A DNA stretch of 64,000 nt from Rhodocollybia butyracea (taxonomy: Eukaryota; Basidiomycota; Agaricomycetes; Agaricales; Omphalotaceae), in the NCBI GenBank assembly GCA_015501585.1, contig JADNRY010000211.1:1-64000 (forward strand), written 5' to 3'. The position numbers and the translations under genes are program-made. Position 1 is the stretch's first letter. Each line of letters begins with the position of its first letter. This document shows positions 11,235 through 22,229 of the stretch, piece after piece. A model generated the notes under the pieces. That model was not told the origin of the DNA and made no database searches. It saw nothing but the letters and a program-made list of their open reading frames with translations.

Positions 11235-13328
11235 TTAGTCCTGCCTGCCACCCGCCTGTGACGTGTGTTTGCTACGTACTGTACGGCCCCTGTTAACCTG
11301 CAGGTGCGTTATCCATCCAGACTTTCCAGCACGCCACTTTGTCCAAAGTTCATCGGCTGACACTCCTTCCCCATCATTACGCTCAGAAACAGTACAATCA
11401 CGCCATGCACGATATTGCTTCTGAAAGTTGCGCAATGAAACTGCCGTGCCTTGAAACACCTGCTCTAATTTCTCCACCGTTTCGAGCCCTGCCCAGAAGT
11501 CTTCCTTCATCAACCTGAAAGCATTAGCCATATCAATGACCAACATACCCTCAGGCCACTGCTGTGACCCTACGCCGTCAATGTAGACCCGTCCCTGGTC
11601 CATCAATTTCCTCCGAGTATTACTACGTGATTGAGATTGAAGCTCTGGAAGTTCTTCGTTTAGATATCGCTCCATATCATGGCGATGTGGCTCAAGAAGA
11701 TATCGGTCTTCTGGAGGTGGAGATGGTGTCGATGAGGCCATAGGAGAGCCAGGAGGTAACGATCGAGTGACAGGAAGGGAAAATGTGCGCTGACGAGATG
11801 GTCCTTGAGGGCTAAAAGGTCGCTTTGCCAAATGCCGATCCCAATCTTCACGTCCACGCATACCATCGTCCATCATGGTGGCATAAGAACGCTTCTTCAC
11901 CCGTGTTCCCAGCTTCTCAACTAGGTGCTGATTCGCCAGACGATCGAGTCCTACTGCAACCTTGACTCCGCATTTCTTAATGAGAACCGGGATGTTTTTG
12001 CTGATGGGAATATCAATACAGACAGAACTTGATGTCCAGCGAAGGTTCCTATCAGACCAGAGATCAATATCTTCTTTATCTCCAAGCCCCATCCGTTTAA
12101 GAAGCGAACTTTGTGTAAGGTCGTAGGATGTATGGGATGTGGAGATATTGAGAAATGGGAAAGTGTTGATACCACTTGGCATGAAAAGAACGGGTTCCTG
12201 GCCATCCTGTACAACCGCACTCAGCAACAAGACGGCCGCATAAACTGAGTTGAACTCACCTCATTCCAGACATAAATTGAGGTACTCTTGGCCTCGTTCG
12301 CCTTCAACTCTCTCAATTTCTCCTCTTCCTTCCGCTTCCCATCCTGCTTGGAACGATTGGATAGATAGTGCGAAGATAAATCTGGAGACATAGCCTTCGA
12401 TACACGTTTTGGCTCAGCTACAACATCACTAGCAACCGATGTAGCAACTGATGTGCTTGCGACTTCAGTAGTGGCACGCTCACCCATGACTTTGGCAATG
12501 GACACCTTGAGTTTTGAGATGATACGAGCAGCATAGCTGAGGACGACTCTTGCAGCATGTATGGCACATACGACTGGCACACTTTTTCGATCCTGCGAGG
12601 CGGGTGCATCCAGGCGCTGCACAGGCCACTTTGCTTGAAGTGTTAATGCTCGATGTGAGTGACGTGCGGGTAGGCTTCAGGCCGTTGGAAGTGATAGATG
12701 GGTCTACTGAGTTGGAGATAATTGGTGTTGCACTACTGTTGGAAACATGGACCGGAGTATATGTAGACGAATCCGTGGATGAATGCAAATTAGAATTTGA
12801 GAATAAATCTTCGACAACTTGAAGAGATGGGTATCCGATAGACTCGTTGGCAGAAAAAGACGTTGGTATATCCTGAGATGAGTGAACGTGGACTGGAGTA
12901 GATGAATGCGGATTAGAATTAAATAAATCTTCTACATCTTGAAGCGACGGATATCCGATAGACTCATTGGGAGGAGAGGAAGGTGTTGGTATAACCTGAG
13001 AGCGACGACATGGTGTTGGTGTAGGAATACCAATAAATGAATCAAAGATCTTTGATGGCGTTAGAAAACTGAAGTCTTCTACATCAAGTAGTAGCGAACT
13101 ATGTTCAAGTAAGAGCGAGCTATCTTGAGACGCCAAGTTAGTTTTCCGACATGGTGTGGGCGTAGGTATATCATGGAAAGAGTCGAAGACCTGGGAAGGG
13201 GAAAGTTGAAGGTCTTTGAGTACTTGATAATCGGCGACTCCGATATCCGATGATGAGAAGACATCGCCGGTATGGGCTATTGTTACTATATCAGAAGAGG
13301 CAAGCTTATTAGATTTGGACATACCCAT
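11235..13328 (-). CDS. Companion gene of the KDZ-type element, unknown function
   Basis: Transcribed toward the transposase-like gene. The N-terminal part is Ser/Thr-rich with repeated motifs (IPTPTPCR twice; NESIGYPSLQ twice). A cysteine-rich cluster follows, with CAAPGC, KKCASRMCHTCCK and CCSYH spacing that could bind zinc. After HCQSHG a stop appears, but one base removed from a GGG run at about 12,481-12,485 would continue into GERATTEVAST, a coiled basic/acidic segment (RKEEEKLRELKANEAKST) and, after one intron, a long second half. That half includes WPEGMLVIDMANAFRLM and VFQGTAVSLRNFQ, phrases I associate with hypothetical proteins near KDZ elements. It is either a frameshifted gene or two products. 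Role in transposition is unknown. Confidence 0.6.
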
Positions 13329-13344
13329 TGTACGGTGTTACTTA

Positions 13345-13425
13345 GTTAGTGAGAGAGAGAGAGAGAACAGAACGAGAAAGAAAAAGAAAAAGAGAGAGAG
13401 AGAGAGAGGGAGAGAGAGAGTAAAG
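13345..13425 (+). repeat. GA-rich microsatellite
   Basis: A run of GA and GAAA units lies just upstream of the start of the KDZ companion gene, inside the element. Confidence 0.85.
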
Positions 13426-13716
13426 CGAGACGACAAAAGACAGAGAAAACAGGCTCTATTTATATTCCAAGTGGTAAGGGGTACACGGAGCTATTTAATT
13501 AATGACATCGCCGGAATAGGGCGGGCAACTGGCGGGCGCCCAGTTTGACCAGGGGCGTAGCGTTTGGGGCATTTCCCGCAGTAGGGTTTTACTGGGTTTC
13601 TGTGTGCCAGCTGACTGGGATTTAAATCTGTTCTTTCTTTATCCATATTATACATTTTCCTCAGCTCAAGTACTCATGACGAAACACTTTCAGACATAGC
13701 ATATCCTTTCCTCGCT

Positions 13717-15409
13717 CTACCGACGAAATGTCGGAGCTCCCGCCATGATCCTCCATCGCTCTCCACGCCAAATCAACGCCGCGATCGGAAGATACCCTGC
13801 GAAAATGACAGCAGCAAACGTGAAATAAGCCCAGAGGTAGGAGATCCTGTTCGCGAGGGGCGTAGCGACGAACGGAATGAAAAACGACAGGCCACGTGCA
13901 AGGTTGAAAAGCACCCCTGTTTCCGGTGTCTGCGGCTTATAGCAGTCGCTGATGTACGCATAGAGACACGTCGAACCGATCTGCTGCCCGAAGACGGCAA
14001 TTGAGAGACCAACAAGCGGCGGGATGAAGCCTGTGCGGCCAACGGTTGCGCCGAACATAATGAGGCCTCCTGGCATGAAGATGGCGGAGAGGGGCGATAG
14101 ATAGAGGCGGTATTCGGGCTTGCGGATGCCGTCGTGGCGCGCAGCCGCGCGGTACATGATGTAGTCGGACAGGCGCCCAGCGCAGAGCTCGCCCAGGACG
14201 CTCCCGATAGTGAGGGAGACACCGAGACAGATACCAATGGCGGCGGCATCCATGTCGTAGAACCTGTGGTAGCTGGTGGCGAGCGTGACGGCGGGAAGGG
14301 TGTTGGCAAAGTTCGCACATGTGTAGTATATGAAAGGTAAAGTGACGGAAGGGTACTTGAGCATAATGAAGGAGTGGGTAAAGTGGGATAAGCGGAGGTT
14401 GCGTCCGGGAACCATGTTACCTTTGAAGTCCCATAGCATCTCGATGTAAGAGCGCTCGCGGTTGCGGTTTGCCAGAAACTCCTCGTCGCGTGGGAAGAGT
14501 GTTTCGGGGAACAGAAAGAGGGCTACAACAAAGGAGGTGCTGGTGATGATAGCGCCGAGGTAGAAATCCCACTGCCAGCCTTTGGCCACGCCCATAAACC
14601 CGCCAACTGAAGCAATCCATTTATATGATACCAAACATGAAAAAAGCGACTGGGCCACTTTACCTAGAGCCGCAATATGCGAACCATTGGTGACGAATAT
14701 CACATAGATGCCCGTTTTCTCTCCTCGTTCATGGAGAAAGAACATATCGTTGATGCAGGACGTGCCCACCGACATCATCCCCCCGAAGCCAGCCCCACAC
14801 AGCACACGCGTGATAGCCACCCCAGCATAGGTAGTTGACGCGCCGGAGCCAATCCCACCAGCAATGGTGAGCAGCATGGCGAAAAGGGTCACTGGGCGTC
14901 GGCCATAGATATTCGTAAGCGGAGTAAAGATGAAGGGCTTGAATGAATGAATAACTTTATCAGAGTTCTTTTGAGGAACGAGGGACGGCTTACGCTAAGA
15001 CCGCCGGCTATGATCGAACAAGTATTATTGTAGGATGCGACCGTCGAGTCGACATTCAGGCTGGCAGCGAGGAGAACCAGAGAGGGATTAACGACGGCCG
15101 AGTTGAATGGGCCCAAGAAGGCAAATATAGCGATTTGGATGAGAACAGCCCATTTCATCCACAGTGGCCAGTTCTACTGGTAGAGTTTAGGTTTAGTCTC
15201 AGACTTGGAGGTTCTTTTACAAGAGTTGTTCCTCCGAATAGACGTACCAAAGGGTCATCCCTGAACCTACTTGGCTGTGGCACCAGAGGCAAGCCATGTC
15301 TATCCAGTTGCAGAGAGGGCAAAGAAGCATTATTCTCGGTGACATCTTTCTCATCGTCCACCAGAAAGGAAGGATTCTTATGCTCATACATCTCCAGTGA
15401 TTGCTTCAT
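13717..15409 (-). CDS. Major facilitator superfamily transporter (DHA1-like)
   Basis: An integral membrane secondary transporter, probably proton-coupled. The first exon (from 15409) is hydrophilic and ends RDDPL. A splice to NWPLWMKWAVLIQ gives the DDPLNWP-x-W-x-KW entry typical of fungal DHA1 drug:proton antiporters. The next exons give helix 1, PLTNIYGRRP (the loop 2-3 signature), GAGFGGMMSVGTSCINDMFF, HERGEKTG and the central loop (PETLFPRDEEFL). Helices 7-12 follow, with GELCAGRLSDYI and ARGLSFFIPF. I count 11-12 hydrophobic segments in roughly 470 residues. Introns are short and phases fit. No disruption was seen. Substrate cannot be inferred. A dead copy of the 3' end lies at 6385-6590. 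Confidence 0.85.
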
Positions 15410-16575
15410 GATTCTGTGGACTAGGAAGAGGTGGAGTACGAGTCGTACCTGGGGATGGGGGACAACTTGCCCAGAGATGGTATAGATATAGGCTCACGCG
15501 GTGTTCAGCAAGTCACCGATGAGATCGAACGAAGCCCACTTCACCAACTACAAGGCGCGTCCCTTGAATCCTTCGGTTACTTTATTTGACACCCGAAGCA
15601 CTCGTGTAAGTATTCGAACGTCCAAATGATAGAAAAGGAGACCAAGGAGTTATTTGCCTTCCGAGTCAATGCCTATGTATCACCTTGGCTTGCGTCACGC
15701 GTGTCTATAAGTTCTAGTTAGAACTTCAATTTAGGAACAATCGGCGCACGTATGTCAGAGACTCTTTATGGAGCGTCATTCCTAGCGTCGATGAAAGTGG
15801 TTCTCTGTCAAAGAGTCGTGTAGGATGAGATGGAAAGCTGAAAGGCTTGTCGTCCAGTTCCATAGAGAGCATTCGGCTGTCGCCGAAGATGTCCAGCGGT
15901 ACGCTCGGCGTTCGTAGGACAGGATTAAAAAGGCCTCAAGGCTATCCGAATGACCTAACAACGAATTACACTGATAAATTCATTTGTACATAGCAATAAA
16001 CCGTTTGCGCGACAGGATTGATTTCACCTACTTTTCAGAAATATTTCAAACAAGGGAGCAGCCGGCGGAAAAACGTATAGTGGTTATAGTGTACACAGCG
16101 GAAGGAAGGAAAGAAGGAAAAAGGACGATAGGAAGACTGGAAGATTGGAGAACTCGCAATCAGAAAAGACGAAAAAACATGCGGCGCTGAAATTTTTTCG
16201 AAAAGAAACGTGGTCGGAAATATCAAGGCGAAACCGAAGCAGAACAAAGGGCATCGGCAGTGGTCGTGCGAGGGAATAGGTAAAGAGGTATCTTTATGGG
16301 ATAACCAGGTGCACCTAGAGAGAACGCAGTACATTGCGCTACGCTGGGTCGGACACGAGAGATAAGATATATATGACATATCCAAAGAAGGACGGGTCTC
16401 GAGACGAGGACGTTGAGTCGTGGGATATGTAGTTGTATGTCTGGAAGTAAAGGGGAGATTACGAGGGATTGTTGTAGATTATGATATGATGGCGAGTTTG
16501 TGGCGAATACAGATGCAAGAAAGGGAGCATAGAGAATACCAGTGATCGAGTCAGCAGCCCTAGCCAAGGACTGTT
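15410..16575. other. Intergenic between MFS and endosulfine genes
   Basis: No gene recognised. The right part (16,000-16,570) is probably the 3' untranslated region of the endosulfine gene. The segment at 15,690-15,790 shares a short motif with 4,540-4,580. Confidence 0.45.
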
Positions 16576-17185
16576 CTAATCCGAGGTATTCATAGCTTGT
16601 TCATCTTCGGTTGTCTTTGTTGCCGAATCGGATGAGGCTGGTGTATCCTGTCCAGCATCATCAGAGGCTATTGGGGTCGCAGGGTTCGAAGTTTCAGTTT
16701 CAGCTTGCACAGCTTCGTCTGAGGCTATTGGGCTGGTAGGATTCGTTGGAGAGGTCGAAAGCGACTGCATACTGCCATTAGTGGGTGGCGAAGAGGCATG
16801 GGGAATACTAGACTCGGCAATCAGTAACAGCAGAAGCAGATATAGATCGTTGTACACGCACTTTTCGGGATTAGGAATCGTAGTTCCAACAGACTCTTGA
16901 GAAGTGACACCAGCTTTGGAAAGCGCATAATCTCCAGAGTCGAAATATTTTCGATCCTAGGCAAGTATATCAGCACAGAAAAGTAGAGATCCAAATAGAG
17001 CAGACCTTTTGCACTTTCATGAGCGTGTTCTTATGAGTAGGCAGTTTCCCGTATTTCGCAAAGAGCAGCTGCTCTTGCGCGTTCAGTTTCTGCTCAAAAA
17101 GATGGAATGATAAATCTACGATATATGAGAAAATTTGGTGAGTACTTGCCCCGATATCGACTTTGTTTCGCTGTGCAGGAAGCAT
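16576..17185 (-). CDS. Endosulfine/ARPP-19 family protein (Igo1-like)
   Basis: A small hydrophilic regulator. In eukaryotes this family is phosphorylated by Greatwall/Rim15 kinase on the Ser of FDSGDY and then inhibits PP2A-B55, which controls mitotic entry, quiescence and mRNA stability. Spliced, the protein reads MLPAQRNKVDIGAKLNAQEQ, LLFAKYGKLPTHKNTLMKVQ, then KDRKYFDSGDYALSKAG, so the phosphosite motif is complete. The tail is Ser/Thr/Pro-rich and repetitive (ASDEAVQAET, ASDDAGQDT). Two introns interrupt the conserved core (one inside VDIGAK, one before DRKYFDSG). A third lies near NPEK, and its exact ends are less sure. Nothing suggests damage. Confidence 0.88.
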
Positions 17186-17329
17186 GGTACCAGAGAAGAA
17201 GCTTGCAGCAAGTGCAAGCGCAGGGATATGGCAAAGAAAGACTAATCGTAGTCGAGGTTTGAGATTGACAAAGTTTACGGCAGCAAAGTAAATACAGGTC
17301 CGAAGCGGCCCGGTATCACTGTGAAGAAG

Positions 17330-18375
17330 ACCCGGCCGAACGGCGTTTCCTCACTAAACTCCAGGCCGCGCCAAATGCCGGGCAATTGGAGCGCGAATAC
17401 GAGGACGCGCATTACTGTATCATTATGTATGTAGAGGCTTGTACTGCTCGCCAAAATGACGCCGATGACGCAGCTGGGCCTGGAAATCGCAGAGCGAGTG
17501 TCATTATTCGTCTAACGTCAGGAATTTACTTCCTCAAAAACGCACCCAACACGCACGGGCTCCGGTAATTCTTTTTCATCTGTGTACCCATCCCTGACCG
17601 GTATGACCCGTAGACCTAGAATTCAGTTCGTTTCTGATCCTTTTTTGGTCTCGCTTCGCTTTTTTTTTTGCATCTAACATGTTCACAGTTCCCGGCGTAG
17701 ACGAACTTCCACCCCGAACACCGATTATAGCTCGGCACCCGCGTGTACCTCTCCTACACGACGTACGAGGAGCTCGCTCCCGGGCACCGGCTGATCGTGC
17801 CTATGCAGCATTGTTTGTCGGGGATGTTGATGTTTGAAGAGGTTAAGGTGGGTCCTGCTCTTCGTCAGTTATTGTCACTTGGATAACGTGCTTTTGCTCA
17901 ATATATAGCAACAATAGTAGCCTAGCTAGCTGTCTTTTGTGAAGAGAATACTCGTTCACATATAAACAGCTAGTGACTAAACCCATCATCCCCTTACGGA
18001 ATTTCATGAAAACCCTCATGCAAATGATTGCTTCCAAAGATCCCCCAAAACGAGTAGTCTACGAGACTGTCGACCTGGGATCGATGAAAGGGCAGTGGCA
18101 TTCGTAGATCCAGTGTGTACCGTTTGAGTGAGCGAGAGCTGGGATGTTATTTCAAGGTTAGTGTGGCTTTGACTGTGTTCATCGTTATCTGGTCATGGTC
18201 TATCTATCTTAGTGTGGTTATTGGCGGATAGCGGCTAACAGCTTAACAGCTTCACGTATACCCCACCCAGGAACCCATACTCTCGTCTGGCTCCGAATGG
18301 TCCACCCACCGCAAACTCATCGATTTTTTCTCCCGCTCTGGCGGGTTCCGCTGGTCTATGGTCCTTAGCTATGGA
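17330..18375 (+). pseudogene. Dead CWF19-like gene fragment (copy 1, plus strand)
   Basis: It matches the intact CWF19-like gene at 33079-35993 in order: APNAGQLEREYEDA and NDADDAAGPGNR near 17,370-17,490, the RVYLSYTTYEELAPGH-like HIT region near 17,740-17,850, MKTLMQMIASKDPPKR at 18,010-18,050, and SSGSEWSTHRKLIDF near 18,280-18,330. The N-terminal third is absent. Frames are interrupted, including a stop in place of a codon in the MKGQ-W-HS segment, and about 110 bp of unrelated sequence sits near 17,880-17,990. Confidence 0.8.
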
Positions 18376-18417
18376 TGGAGGTTCTGCATATCACAAGATC
18401 AATAGCAAGTAGCTCTT

Positions 18418-18600
18418 TTGCACCATCAGCACACCACGAGTCACGACGACGCAGATACAGCTCATAACGGGGAGTCAGTTCCCGGAGCCGGGCTTTGCGC
18501 GAGCCTTGCCCTGCTCGGAGTGCTGCGCTACGCTGGAAATTTTTCACAAACCCGCCTCGAAAACTCCCCACCGCTCTTCTCCCCCGTCCCCGATTACAAT
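18418..18600 (-). pseudogene. Small inverted fragment of the CWF19-like gene 3' region
   Basis: The segment matches 33,262-33,370 of the intact copy (last intron plus the start of the preceding exon: CTCGAAAACTCCCCACCG). It has minus orientation, head to head with the plus-strand fragment just before it. Confidence 0.65.
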
Positions 18601-18761
18601 GGGGTCCTTATCCTTAACATCAAACTTCAATTTGGCAATTTCGAGTGGAACAGAAGGTGCCAAGTCATTCTATCACATACACCGGCATTGAGAATCAATT
18701 ACGCGTTACTATTAGTCGATTACATGGAGACACAAGCGACAATGAGTCACGAAACGACATA
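18585..18761 (+). repeat. Dispersed repeat R1 (copy split by a transposon)
   Basis: It begins near TGGGGTCCTTATCC and contains TCAAACTTCAATTTGGCA and TTGAGAATCAATTACGCG. Related copies are at 23,690-23,905, 29,150-29,345 and 32,500-32,790 (plus), and 37,150-37,345 and 38,890-39,000 (inverted). This copy continues at 20,529 after the inserted element. Confidence 0.75.
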
Positions 18762-20528
18762 GTACGGTTGCCGACTGGGCTCAGGCCAGATTTTTGTTTT
18801 AAATCAAGTGATCCGTCGGAGCGCCCAATATTAGTGACAGAGTGACATTTGACATTACGTACTTCCTTCACACTTCCTCCATAGAGTCGTTGGAGTCGTT
18901 GGAAGCATGCTATGGCTCAGCTCATTACTGTACCATGGTGTATGCATGTAGCAGAAGATATGGGAGGGTGATTTTTGCGAGCATCAGGTGCGAGCGTGCG
19001 AGCGGTGCGGGTGCGGGAGCTGCGAGCATATATCATAATAAGTATAACCACCGGATATCAGTGGCCAGAGAGTATCTAACTCTTTATATGCTACTACTAC
19101 TACTCTAAGTACTCATAGTATAATTACAAGTTATAAGTTACAAGTTCCTATACTTACGGAGCAACTTGCAGTAGCAACAGTAGCAGCAATATCTTATCAT
19201 AGACTTGTACATAGCGTGCATGCTCAGAAATTGTTGGCATGCTCACAGATGATACTCTTGTAGTTACCGCACTTACTTGTAGCCACACGCACCTTGACCC
19301 GCACACTAGCATATTGACTCGCACTTGCTCTTGCACACTTCAAACTTCAATTGTATTTATTGGCTTACACTTTCACGCGCACCCGCAATATTGGCTTGCA
19401 CCTCATATTATATGGCACGCACTTGCCACAGGTAACATTATTAAACTCTTTAGATACTTACACAGACTCTATAATTCCAGTTTTGAGCATTCCTTAACCA
19501 AAATATATCCATTTTGGTATTAGTAATATTACTTACAGTAATATGGTCGAAGGCTTTGTCCACTTTCTCAATTGGAGCTTTTGGCTCCTAGCTGCCTTCC
19601 CTTGCCTTCCCCGTGTGTAATTTAAGAACTTACCCCATCTCAATTCTACAGAGTCAATGTATACTCATGAGTCATAATAAAAGATGTTTGTTCCACTACT
19701 CAGCCCTTTTAAAGGAAAACCCTATAGTATCACAGTGGCTGCTCGCACTTTAATGCTCGCCTGCACATGTTCACACCCGAAAGCTCGCCCTGGATCACAC
19801 TGCCTTGCACGGAGCCCGCAAGTTGCTTGCTAAATTCAACGTGCCACCTCAAACTCCGAGTCATGTTCATTCCGCAGGTTGCACGACAATGGATGTTGTG
19901 ATAAAAGCAAGTAAATACACATTCATACCCGTAATTCCGAGTTGAATGATGCTCTGTAAGATCAAAACATGGCTCATGAGCACCAGGTTACCTTTTTGGA
20001 GCAAGACGCAAGGGAGCGACAGGTCGAAATAGATCATGGCTAGATAGTAGAACCAGAAATATCTCAAGAATATCTTCGCTAGGCTTGTTTCAGGTTCATA
20101 CGATGGTGCAAAGTTTCTTGGACACTTAAAGTAGTACATACCTTATTAGCCAGCTCAGGTAGGGGACGTACTAATATTACTATACCACTCAATCGTCACA
20201 ATGAGATGAACAAAATTGATTCAAGTCTAACAGCGCCTAACGTTTGTTTATACTACCGCAAAAACAAGATTGTGGTGGTATAAACAATTGCGTACGGCCT
20301 TGTAAGTATCTACGGTCAAACAGAAAGCCTTGACCGTAGATATTTACAAATTGCCCCTGGGACCAGCACGACGAACGCGATCTTGTTGTAAACGGCCACT
20401 GTGAAGTAAGGCAAGTATGGCATATAATATATATTAATAATAAGTCACTCTGTCACAAATGCTTGACGTCCCGACGGATCACTTGATTTAAAGCAAAAAT
20501 CTGGCCTGAGCCCAGTCGGCAACCGTAC
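18762..20528. mobile_element. Non-autonomous DNA transposon with ~75-bp terminal inverted repeats and ATA target duplication
   Basis: The left end GTACGGTTGCCGACTGGGCT is repeated inverted at the right end, and similarity continues for about 75 bp inward (to GTGACAGAGTGAC). ATA flanks both sides (18759-18761 and 20529-20531). The related repeat R1 at 29,312 shows the empty site, CGACATAGGGAAGG, so the insertion is directly supported. No transposase is encoded. The interior has minisatellite-like runs of GC-rich GCGAGC/TGCACTTGC motifs. One open frame at 19867-20139 (minus) has two hydrophobic stretches, but nothing identifies it. The 3-bp duplication suggests a PIF/Harbinger-like mobiliser. 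Confidence 0.8.
20301..20347. repeat. Hairpin inside the transposon
   Basis: The arms TGTAAGTATCTACGGTCAA and its complement, with one mismatch, are separated by about 10 bases. Confidence 0.8.
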
Positions 20529-21506
20529 ATAGGGAAGGTTAGAACGGGAAGGGATCGGTGCCTTATATATACAAGCTGGTTGTACGGTCGTATACTTCAA
20601 AGGATAAAATACTTACAAGATTCATGCAAATTATGACTACGATACTGTACCCGGGACCCGAAAACATTCACATTCGTTCCCAAAGAAGGAAATGCACCTT
20701 TAAGGCCCAATGATTCAAGAGTTTCAATTTTTACACGTATCAAGGAGCGCATAACCCACATCGGCGTTTTTCGACCTTCCATTAGCTAATTTCCATAACA
20801 AGCATGATATTGACTTTGACCAACGTCAGTCTCAGATATCATCCTCTTGTAAAGAAAGTACAACGACCACTGAAAATTATCCCGGAAATTCGATGTGGAG
20901 GAGGCTGCTAGTAATTGGTCAACGCCATTCGATACTCTTGTGTACGCATATAAGGATGAATATGAATAGCGGACGAACACTCCTTGAGTGAGGCTCCTGT
21001 TTTCCTTCCATCACAAATACTATGTAAATATGTCGTCTTGCCAAAGACACTCATACCAAGATAGTATATTGACTATCTTCTTAAAACATAGAACTCTAGA
21101 TTCCCCAGCTAACTGGAATAGGGAACATTCCTAAACTAGTAATCAAGTGGTGAACGGCCGAACAAACTGCCAGTGCTTGTCGTAAGATCTGCTTCGTTGT
21201 CCTCATGCATAATCGCACAATTTAAATCACATTTGAAAGCCCAAGTAGTACACAAAGATAGAGAAAAATCAGGAAGCATGTGAACCCAGCGTAACGACAA
21301 AGAACCTATCGAAGTCTCGGTACACCGCATTGTAAGCCCAAGTAAACCAGATACAGAACGGAAATTGACATATTGAGAGTAGGGAAGAAGTGAGACCGCG
21401 AGACGATGGAGGACCTATCGACTCAAGCCTTGGTACACTACATACAGATTCAGGACAGCCAAGGGAAAGAAGTGCCCATGAACCCTCCCGAAAGATATTA
21501 TCTCCT

Positions 21507-22040
21507 TTAGACCACGATGCACCCGACGGAAATGAGGCTACCCTGGGGAATAATTAGTCTTCAAGGAATTCGCAATGTATATGGGAGCTTACCAGAGCGT
21601 TATTCTCGCAGCAGACAGTTTGAGCGTTGCAGACTCCGCCAAGGACATCGAGGCCAGTGCAGTCGAGACCAAGGAGAAGGTCGACACCCTCAACAGCGAT
21701 CTGAAGCGCGTTGAGAATGAAGGAACCTAGAAAAGACTCTTGCTAGAATATTTTGTCAGCGACATCAATTACCTTATATAGATTTTCTTACATCCAAGGT
21801 CTGCGTGCAGCACTGAATGGCCCCAGTGCTGCATTGAGTAGCGCTCGTAGGTGTCGGGGCCGGCTAAAACGTATGTTCATGAGCATGCAAAGTAAAGGTT
21901 GCAGGAACAAGTTAGCTCACCGTGGTGACCGTCACAGTGGTGGTGGGGACGTTGCGCTTTTCAACTGCCGGAGAGGCGGCGGCGAGAAGAGTGAAAGCAA
22001 ACAAGATGTAGAAAGCAATAGTAGAGATACGAGAGAACAT
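21507..22040 (-). CDS. Class I hydrophobin (copy A)
   Basis: A secreted amphipathic coat protein that self-assembles at air-water or cell-wall surfaces. Four exons: a signal peptide ([16 protein letters not shown], then LLAAASPAVEKR) and a Thr-rich stretch; CSTGAIQCC; a long third exon with LLLGLDCTGLDVLGGVC and AQTVCCENNAL; and a short last exon GSLISVGCIVV. All eight cysteines fit the pattern C-x6-CC-xn-C-xn-C-x5-CC-xn-C. Introns start GTGAGC, GTAAGA and GTAAGC and end TAG, TAG and CAG. A dibasic KR follows the signal peptide. The plus-strand open frames over exon 3 are only its antisense. It is a recent duplicate of the gene at 30303-30836. Confidence 0.9.
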
Positions 22041-22068
22041 ATTGACTGAGTGTGTTTGTTTGGATGTG

Positions 22069-22118
22069 TCGAAAGGTTGTTCGATGCTTTGGATAGAAGA
22101 TTCTGACTGGTTTTTATA
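22069..22118 (-). promoter_or_regulatory. Hydrophobin core promoter (copy A): TATA box plus 17-bp dyad
   Basis: TATAAAAA at 22118-22111 and ATCGAACAACCTTTCGA at 22085-22069 span exactly 50 bp, as in the other five hydrophobin genes. The dyad lies about 29 bp before the start codon, about where transcription would start. Confidence 0.75.
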
Positions 22119-22229
22119 CTCGAAACCTGGGAAATATAGAGTCATAAAACCATACGTACTATGTTTACAAAGATACCACCATGGCAAAGAATTCAACGAT
22201 TCAACGTCAGGGCATTGACATCTGTAAGA

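Larger units (their letters stand above)
8300..13579. mobile_element. KDZ-type DNA transposon (about 5.3 kb) with two convergent genes
   Basis: The ends are inverted copies of GCGGRAAATGCCCCAAACGC (8300-8319, and its complement at 13560-13579). The left subterminal region is GC-rich with short repeats of GGGGCGTTC. The element holds a plus-strand gene with cysteine clusters and KDZ transposase-like segments, and a minus-strand gene of unknown function converging on it. I could not find a clear target-site duplication, so the exact borders are an inference. It sits between an F-box gene (start codon only about 100 bp away) and the MFS gene. Confidence 0.65.
20532..22160. repeat. Segmental duplication copy A (hydrophobin gene plus flanks)
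   Basis: It is nearly identical to 29,322-30,955. The shared unit includes the hydrophobin gene, about 1 kb of its 3' flank and its promoter. The copies become markedly different only upstream of the promoter. Confidence 0.85.

Noticed and set aside
13345..13425. Possible CRISPR-like or regulatory repeat
   Set aside because: A simple GA microsatellite without spacers or dyad structure.
13773..14320. Long Ser/Arg-rich minus-strand frames overlapping the MFS gene
   Set aside because: Out-of-frame shadows of the transporter coding sequence.
19867..20139. Possible membrane protein gene in the 18.8-kb transposon
   Set aside because: Two hydrophobic stretches only, with no start context, introns or family motif. 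It may be a captured fragment but cannot be supported as a gene.
20301..20347. Candidate small RNA or terminator hairpin
   Set aside because: It lies inside a non-coding transposon with no promoter or adjacent gene, so it is kept only as a repeat.
21517..21714. Plus-strand open frame with a helix-like peptide (ASAVETKEKVDTLNSDL in another frame), present twice (also at 30313)
   Set aside because: It is the antisense of hydrophobin exon 3. The sense strand has cysteines, splice sites and promoter in the right places.
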